Source: Acetobacteraceae bacterium
GTDB taxonomy: Bacteria; Pseudomonadota; Alphaproteobacteria; Acetobacterales; Acetobacteraceae
Direction of reading: 5' to 3'
Assembly: GCA_003164305.1 (NCBI GenBank)
Contig: PLSZ01000056.1
Coordinates: forward strand, 13,182 to 23,175
Length of the DNA stretch: 9,994 bases
This document shows, piece after piece, positions 6,135 to 9,994 of the stretch (the stretch's first letter is position 1; each line of letters starts with the position of its first letter). Below the pieces are notes generated by a model that was not told where the DNA came from, did no database searches, and was given only the letters and a program-made list of their open reading frames with translations. The translations under genes and the position numbers were made by a program.

Positions 6135-6497
6135 CGATGCTTTCGGACCGTGTTCCGATCCCGGGTCATAGCAAACGTCGTAACCATCGGCTCTCTGACG
6201 CCGCTTTCGTCATAGCCTGGCCGGGTTATCTGCTTCAACGTGCTCGCTGCGCGAGGTTCCCCGGTCGAGCCGGACCAGGACGAAGTACCGGGCAAGAGGC
6301 GGCGGCTATCTGGCGCGATGCCGGTCTGGCCCGGTGATGATCTCGCACGCTGGCGCAATCCATGGCTTGCCTTCCGCCAATCAATTTTCGTGAGTCGTGT
6401 CCAACTCTAACGAACAAATAATTCTCATACGCCCTTTCATTGGGCATGTTTAAATTCTCCCCATCGTATTATTGCCGATAATTCCGCCATTTCGTGG

Positions 6498-6512
6498 TGG
6501 CATGCCTCTTGC
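6498..6512 (+). promoter_or_regulatory. Sigma-54 (RpoN) promoter of the nitrite operon
   Basis: TGGCATGCCTCTTGC carries the invariant GG (6499-6500) and GC (6511-6512) exactly 10 bases apart and matches TGGCACG-N4-TTGC at all but one position. Transcription should start about 12 bases after the GC, near 6524. This decides the start of the next gene: the upstream GTG (6513) and ATG (6519) codons would precede or touch the transcript start, while the ATG at 6546 has a proper leader and ribosome binding site. Sigma-54 needs an enhancer-binding activator, probably NtrC for nitrogen genes. No clear NtrC site is visible upstream. Confidence 0.75.
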
Positions 6513-6545
6513 GTGACCATGCCAATGAGCGTGGAGACCGCCAAT

Positions 6546-7373
6546 ATGGACTCTTTCAAACCGGCCGACATCGTCGCCAACATGGTGCAGGCCGGAATTG
6601 TCAAGTCGGAACTCGGCCCGTTCGACCTTCTGGTGCGCGGCGCGCTGTCCGGCGCCTTACTCGGTTTCGCCACCAGCCTCGCGATCGGCGCGACGGTGCA
6701 AACCGGCCAGGCCCTGGTCGGCGCGCTGATTTTCCCGGTCGGCTTCGTCATGATCGTCCTGCTCGGGCTGGAACTGGTGACCGGCAGCTTCGCTCTGCTG
6801 CCGCTGGCGTATCTGCGCGGCCGAGCGACCCCTGGCACCGTCCTCGCCAACTGGTCCTGGGTTTTCCTCGGCAATCTGATCGGCAGCGTGGTCTACGCGG
6901 GCCTGCTGGTGATCGCCCTGACCAACGCCGGCCAGGTCGAGCCCTCCGGCATCGCCGCCCGCATCGTTCAGATCGCCGAGGCCAAGACCATCGGCAACGC
7001 CCATTTCGGCGCCGCCGGCATGCTGACCGTCTTCGTCAAGGCGATCCTGTGCAACTGGATGGTCTGCCTCGGCGTCGTGATGGCGATGAGTTCGTCATCG
7101 ACCATCGGCCGCATCGCCGGCGCCTGGATGCCGATCGTCACCTTCTTCGCGCAAGGCTTCGAGCACTCGGTGGTGAACATGTTCATCATCCCGGCCGGCA
7201 TGATGATGGGCGCCAACGTGAGCCTCGCCGATTGGTGGATCTGGAATCAGATCCCGGTGACGCTTGGCAACCTCGTCGGCGGCCTGGTGTTCACCGGTCT
7301 TGGTCTTTACGTCACGTTCGGCCGTGAGCCGGCCGCGCCGGAGCCCGCCACCATGGGGCAGCCGGCCGAATAA
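6546..7373 (+). CDS. Formate/nitrite transporter (FNT) family channel, probable nitrite uptake
   Basis: A 275-aa inner-membrane protein of the FNT family (FocA/NirC), pentameric channels that pass small monovalent anions. The chain has about six membrane segments in the usual inverted-repeat arrangement. Key features are GFVMIVLLGLELVTGSFALL (residues 66-85), NWSWVFLGNLIGS (102-114), KAILCNWMVCLG (165-176) with the conserved pore-entrance lysine (Lys165), and FEHSVVNMFIIP (205-216) with the central pore histidine His207. Length is normal (260-285). GGAGA (6533-6537) lies 8 nt before the ATG at 6546; the frame is open to 6513, but the sigma-54 transcript starts near 6524. The stop shares one base with the start of the nitrite reductase gene. 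That linkage makes nitrite the likeliest substrate; formate or hydrosulfide are alternatives for the family. Confidence 0.88.
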   Translation: MDSFKPADIVANMVQAGIVKSELGPFDLLVRGALSGALLGFATSLAIGATVQTGQALVGALIFPVGFVMIVLLGLELVTGSFALLPLAYLRGRATPGTVLANWSWVFLGNLIGSVVYAGLLVIALTNAGQVEPSGIAARIVQIAEAKTIGNAHFGAAGMLTVFVKAILCNWMVCLGVVMAMSSSSTIGRIAGAWMPIVTFFAQGFEHSVVNMFIIPAGMMMGANVSLADWWIWNQIPVTLGNLVGGLVFTGLGLYVTFGREPAAPEPATMGQPAE

Positions 7374-9139
7374 TGACCGACGACACGTTCTCAACGGAAC
7401 AGCAGGAATATCTCAAGGGCTTCATGGTCGGTGTCGAGGCCAGGCGTGGCGCGCTTGGCCTGCCCGCCGCGCCGGTTGGAGACGCCGCGCCGTCCGATCC
7501 CAACGACCTCCAGCGCGCCGCGCAGGACCGCACGGTCGCGGCGGGCGGCAAGCTGACGCCGGAGGAAGACGCCAAGCGCAAGAAACATCCGCTGGACCGG
7601 TTCGATGAGATTTCCACGTTGGCGTCCGCGGGGAAGTTTCCCAGGGGCACCGACGTTTTCCTCACCAAGTTCCACGGCCTGTTTTACGTCGCGCCGGCAC
7701 AGGACGCGTTCATGTGCCGGCTGCGCATTCCCAACGGTATCCTCAGCGCGCATCAACTGCGCGGCGTCGCCGCGATCGCCGACGATCTGGCGGGCGGTTA
7801 CGCCGACATCACCACGCGCGCCAACCTGCAACTGCGCGAAATCCCAGCCGCCAACGCGCCGGAGGTGCTGTTGCGTCTGTCCGAGATCGGCCTGACCTCG
7901 CGCGGATCGGGGGCCGACAACCTGCGCAATGTGACCGGCGATCCGACCGCCGGCATCGACCCTCAAGCGTTGCTCGACACCCGGCCCGACGCCCGCGCGC
8001 TGCACCACTTCATCCTGTATCACCGCGAACTTTACGGTCTGCCGCGCAAGTTCAACATCGCGTTCGATGGCGGCGGCCGCATCGCGGTCCTGGAAGACAC
8101 GAACGATATCGCTCTCGCCGCGGTCCAGGTCGCGGACGGGTTCGGCGTCGCGCCCGGCGTTTACTACAGGCTGGCTTTGGGCGGGATCACGGGGCATCGC
8201 GATTTCGCGCGCGATACCGGCGTGATCGTGCGTCCCGCCGACTCGGTGCGTGTCTGTAACGCCATCCTTCGCGTGTTCATCGCCAACGGCGACCGCACCG
8301 ACCGCGCCAAGGCGCGGCTGAAGTATCTGCTCGACCGCTGGGGCCTGGCGAAATTCCTCGACACGGTGGAGCAGGAGCTTGGCGAAAAGCTGACCCGTAT
8401 CGACGCCGAAGCGATCCTGCCGCGGCCGCCGATCGACAAACACGGCCACATCGGGGTGCACGATCAAAAACAGCCAGACCTGCGTTATGTCGGCGTCGCC
8501 TGTCCGGTCGGCCGCCTGACCAGCGACCAATGGCGCGGTCTCGCCGCCATCGCCGAGCAGTTTGGTTCCGGAACGATCCGGCTGACGGTCTGGCAGAACT
8601 GCCTGATCAGCGACATTCCCGACGCCCGTATCGACGACGCTCTCGCCGCGATCGAGGCGCTCGGCCTGGATTGGCGCGCCACTCCCATTCGCGGCGGCCT
8701 GGTCGCCTGCACCGGCAACGCGGGCTGCAAATTCGCCGCGTCCGACACCAAGCGCGACGCGGCGATGTTAGCCGACTTTCTGGAGCGGCATATAGAGATC
8801 GATCACCCGATCAACATCCATCTCACCGGCTGCCACCACTCCTGCGCGCAGCATTACGCCGCCGATATCGGTTTGCTCGCCACCAAGATCGAGCAGGACG
8901 AGGACATGATCGAAGGTTACGACCTTCTCATCGGCGGGGGCGCCGGCCCCGACCAAAAACTGGGCCGCCTGGTCCGTCCGAAAGTCACGACTGACGCACT
9001 GCCGCCGATGGTGCTCGCTTTGCTGCGCGCCTGGCAGGAACAACGCGCCTCGCCCGAGGAAACTTTTCAAAACTTCGCCACCCGCCATTCCGAAGCCGAA
9101 CTCGCCGCGCTGACCGAGCGCGAGCCGGTCGAGGCCTGA
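7373..9139 (+). CDS. nirA: NirA-type siroheme [4Fe-4S] nitrite reductase
   Basis: A 588-aa cytoplasmic enzyme of the nitrite/sulfite reductase family, reducing nitrite to ammonium with six electrons at a siroheme coupled to a [4Fe-4S] cluster. The two half-repeats are visible. The first contains the substrate-side ITTRANLQLR (146-155). The second has TVWQNCLISDIP (405-416), typical of nitrite rather than sulfite reductases. Cluster and siroheme ligands are Cys446 and Cys452 (CTGNAGCKF) and Cys487 and Cys491 (TGCHHSC), all present. Residues 1-70 are an N-terminal extension with FSTEQQEYLKGFMVG (6-20) and a charged linker; the extension motif is echoed in the next gene. The start overlaps the channel gene stop (TAATG, 7371-7375), and the reductase gene starts 1 nt after its stop, so all three are coupled. 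A sulfite reductase is possible but less likely, given the channel and the sigma-54 promoter. Confidence 0.88.
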   Translation: MTDDTFSTEQQEYLKGFMVGVEARRGALGLPAAPVGDAAPSDPNDLQRAAQDRTVAAGGKLTPEEDAKRKKHPLDRFDEISTLASAGKFPRGTDVFLTKFHGLFYVAPAQDAFMCRLRIPNGILSAHQLRGVAAIADDLAGGYADITTRANLQLREIPAANAPEVLLRLSEIGLTSRGSGADNLRNVTGDPTAGIDPQALLDTRPDARALHHFILYHRELYGLPRKFNIAFDGGGRIAVLEDTNDIALAAVQVADGFGVAPGVYYRLALGGITGHRDFARDTGVIVRPADSVRVCNAILRVFIANGDRTDRAKARLKYLLDRWGLAKFLDTVEQELGEKLTRIDAEAILPRPPIDKHGHIGVHDQKQPDLRYVGVACPVGRLTSDQWRGLAAIAEQFGSGTIRLTVWQNCLISDIPDARIDDALAAIEALGLDWRATPIRGGLVACTGNAGCKFAASDTKRDAAMLADFLERHIEIDHPINIHLTGCHHSCAQHYAADIGLLATKIEQDEDMIEGYDLLIGGGAGPDQKLGRLVRPKVTTDALPPMVLALLRAWQEQRASPEETFQNFATRHSEAELAALTEREPVEA

Positions 9140-9140
9140 T

Positions 9141-9994
9141 ATGAACGCGATCAACCCGCCAATTCCGTTGATCCCGGACAACGCGCCATTCTCTCCGGCG
9201 CAACGAGCGTGGCTGAACGGCTTTCTCTCTGGGCTGTACGGCGGAGCGGCAGCGGGCGCCTCCCAGGCTGGTATGTCCGTCGCGTCCGCGCCCGAGCCGG
9301 AGGATTTTCCCTGGCACGATCCGGCGATGGAGCTGGCGGAACGCATGACGTTGGCGGAAGGCCGGCCGTTGACCCAGCGACTGATGGCCGCCATGGGCCA
9401 ACTCGACTGCGGGCAATGCGGTTATCTCTGTCAGAGCTATGCCGAGGCCTTGGCCACCGGCGGTGAGACGTCGCCGTCGCTCTGTGTGCCGGGCGCCAAA
9501 GCGACCACGAGAACGGTGAAGCAGTTGCTCGCCGAGGCCCCCGTGCAAGCGCCGGCGGTCGTGGTCTCGGGGCCGGCGAAACCGGTCAGCCGCAATGTCC
9601 GGATACGCGCCGCGATCGCGCTGACCGCCGCCAGATCGTCGAAAGATGTGCGCCACGTGGTAATCGACCTGGCGGAGTCCGGCCTGAATTACGAACCGGG
9701 CGATTCGATCGGCCTCGCCACGCCGGCGGATCCCGCGCTGGTGCAAGCCTGTCTGACGGCGCTGGAGGCGACCGGGCAGGAGAGGGTCGCCGGTCCGGAC
9801 GGCGTCGAACGCTCGCTGTTGGAGATTTTCAGCACGGTAGCCGATATCGCCCGGCCGCTGGACCGTACCACCGATCTGCTGGCGATGAGCGCCAAACACC
9901 CCCGCCACGCCGCCGCGCTTCGTCAGTTGAGCGAGGGCGCCGACAACGCCGAACCGGCCGACGCCGACCTGCTGGATTTGCTGGAGGCGTTTCC
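9141..9994 (+). CDS. CysJ-like FAD reductase with N-terminal [4Fe-4S] domain, partial at 3' edge
   Basis: The first 284 residues of a protein cut by the window edge, with no stop in frame. Residues 17-34 (FSPAQRAWLNGFLSGLYG) resemble the N-terminal segment of E. coli CysJ, LTPTQLAWVSGYFWGV. Residues 88-118 (Cys90, Cys93, Cys97, Cys115; CGQCGYLC then LCVPG) match the four-cysteine Fe4S4 domain (PF04060 type). From about 152 the chain follows the CysJ FAD-binding fold, with KDVRHVVIDLAESGLNYEPGD (168-188), and an FAD/NADPH-binding end should lie beyond the window. The FMN flavodoxin domain of CysJ is absent, its place taken by the cluster. The probable job is to pass electrons from NAD(P)H to the adjacent nitrite reductase. 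It starts 1 nt after the nirA stop with no strong Shine-Dalgarno sequence, so translation is probably coupled. The electron donor and exact family name are inferred. Confidence 0.8.
   Translation, partial: MNAINPPIPLIPDNAPFSPAQRAWLNGFLSGLYGGAAAGASQAGMSVASAPEPEDFPWHDPAMELAERMTLAEGRPLTQRLMAAMGQLDCGQCGYLCQSYAEALATGGETSPSLCVPGAKATTRTVKQLLAEAPVQAPAVVVSGPAKPVSRNVRIRAAIALTAARSSKDVRHVVIDLAESGLNYEPGDSIGLATPADPALVQACLTALEATGQERVAGPDGVERSLLEIFSTVADIARPLDRTTDLLAMSAKHPRHAAALRQLSEGADNAEPADADLLDLLEAF

Larger units (their letters stand above)
5920..6545. other. Long intergenic region between the iron and nitrite operons
   Basis: No convincing gene is visible in these 626 bases. They hold a nested inverted-repeat element (6021-6134), a decayed stretch with another GGTCGAGCC-type repeat piece (6262-6283) and a duplicated GTCATAGC (6164-6171, 6209-6216). 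The right end is AT-rich (about 6376-6497) and contains a 15-bp palindrome (6468-6482) and the sigma-54 promoter at 6498-6512. The short open frames here lack ribosome binding sites and family features. No clear terminator follows the upstream gene; GCCG...CGGC at 5920-5937 is weak. Confidence 0.7.

Noticed and set aside
6137..6337. Small open frames in the 5920-6545 gap on both strands
   Set aside because: They overlap repeat-like sequence, lack Shine-Dalgarno sites and have compositions unlike the neighbouring genes.
6341..6360. Possible NtrC site (GCAC...GCGC) upstream of the sigma-54 promoter
   Set aside because: The arms do not match the TGCACC-N5-GGTGCA spacing and only a few dyad positions agree.
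7391..8530. A 379-codon minus-strand open frame inside the nitrite reductase gene
   Set aside because: It is antisense to a gene with all expected siroheme-cluster cysteines, has no recognisable domain, and shows the Arg/Val/Gln-rich composition of a GC-driven shadow.

Overview
The window is GC-rich, densely coded bacterial chromosome. The gene families, the EcfG-like promoter candidate, and palindromic intergenic repeats built on a GGTCGAGCC core suggest an alphaproteobacterium, perhaps Rhodospirillales/Acetobacteraceae. That placement is inference, since there is no rRNA or other marker gene here. I see no tRNA, rRNA, CRISPR array, insertion sequence or phage module.

Layout. 1-225: a piece of dispersed repeat at the left edge, then a candidate stress-type promoter. 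226-888: a membrane-anchored ElaB/YqjD-type (DUF883) protein and a two-TM holin-superfamily/YqjE-like protein, probably one operon. 916-949: a strong operator-like palindrome in front of a luciferase-like flavin-dependent monooxygenase (973-2274). 2275-2548: a convergent gap filled with palindromic repeats. 2549-3769 (minus): a CaiB/BaiF class III CoA-transferase. 3770-4006: a divergent gap with four exact copies of a 15-bp tandem repeat and a small Fur-like dyad. 4007-5919: a two-gene iron-uptake unit. The first gene is an FTR1 permease fused to a C-terminal cupredoxin domain. The second overlaps it by 4 nt and encodes a secreted, probable outer-membrane beta-barrel protein of unknown function. 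5920-6545: a 626-base gap with a nested inverted-repeat element and, at its right end, a good sigma-54 promoter. 6546-9994: a tightly packed nitrite-assimilation operon of an FNT-family nitrite/formate channel, a NirA-type siroheme nitrite reductase, and a CysJ-like reductase that runs off the right edge.

How the genes work together. The last three genes form a plausible complete route for nitrite assimilation. The channel brings nitrite in, NirA reduces it to ammonium with six electrons, and the flavoprotein would take the electrons from a nicotinamide cofactor. The sigma-54 promoter fits nitrogen control. The reductase has a [4Fe-4S] domain where CysJ has its FMN flavodoxin domain. The N-termini of NirA and the reductase also share a short motif (F-S-x-x-Q-x-x-x-L-x-G-F-x-x-G) that resembles the N-terminal region of E. 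coli CysJ, suggesting an assembly or docking element. In the iron unit, the apparent signal peptide of a once separate cupredoxin survives at the fusion joint. The most interesting points are the NirA/reductase pair, the FTR1-cupredoxin fusion with its barrel partner, the 12-bp-arm operator at 916-949 and the 15-bp tandem repeat.
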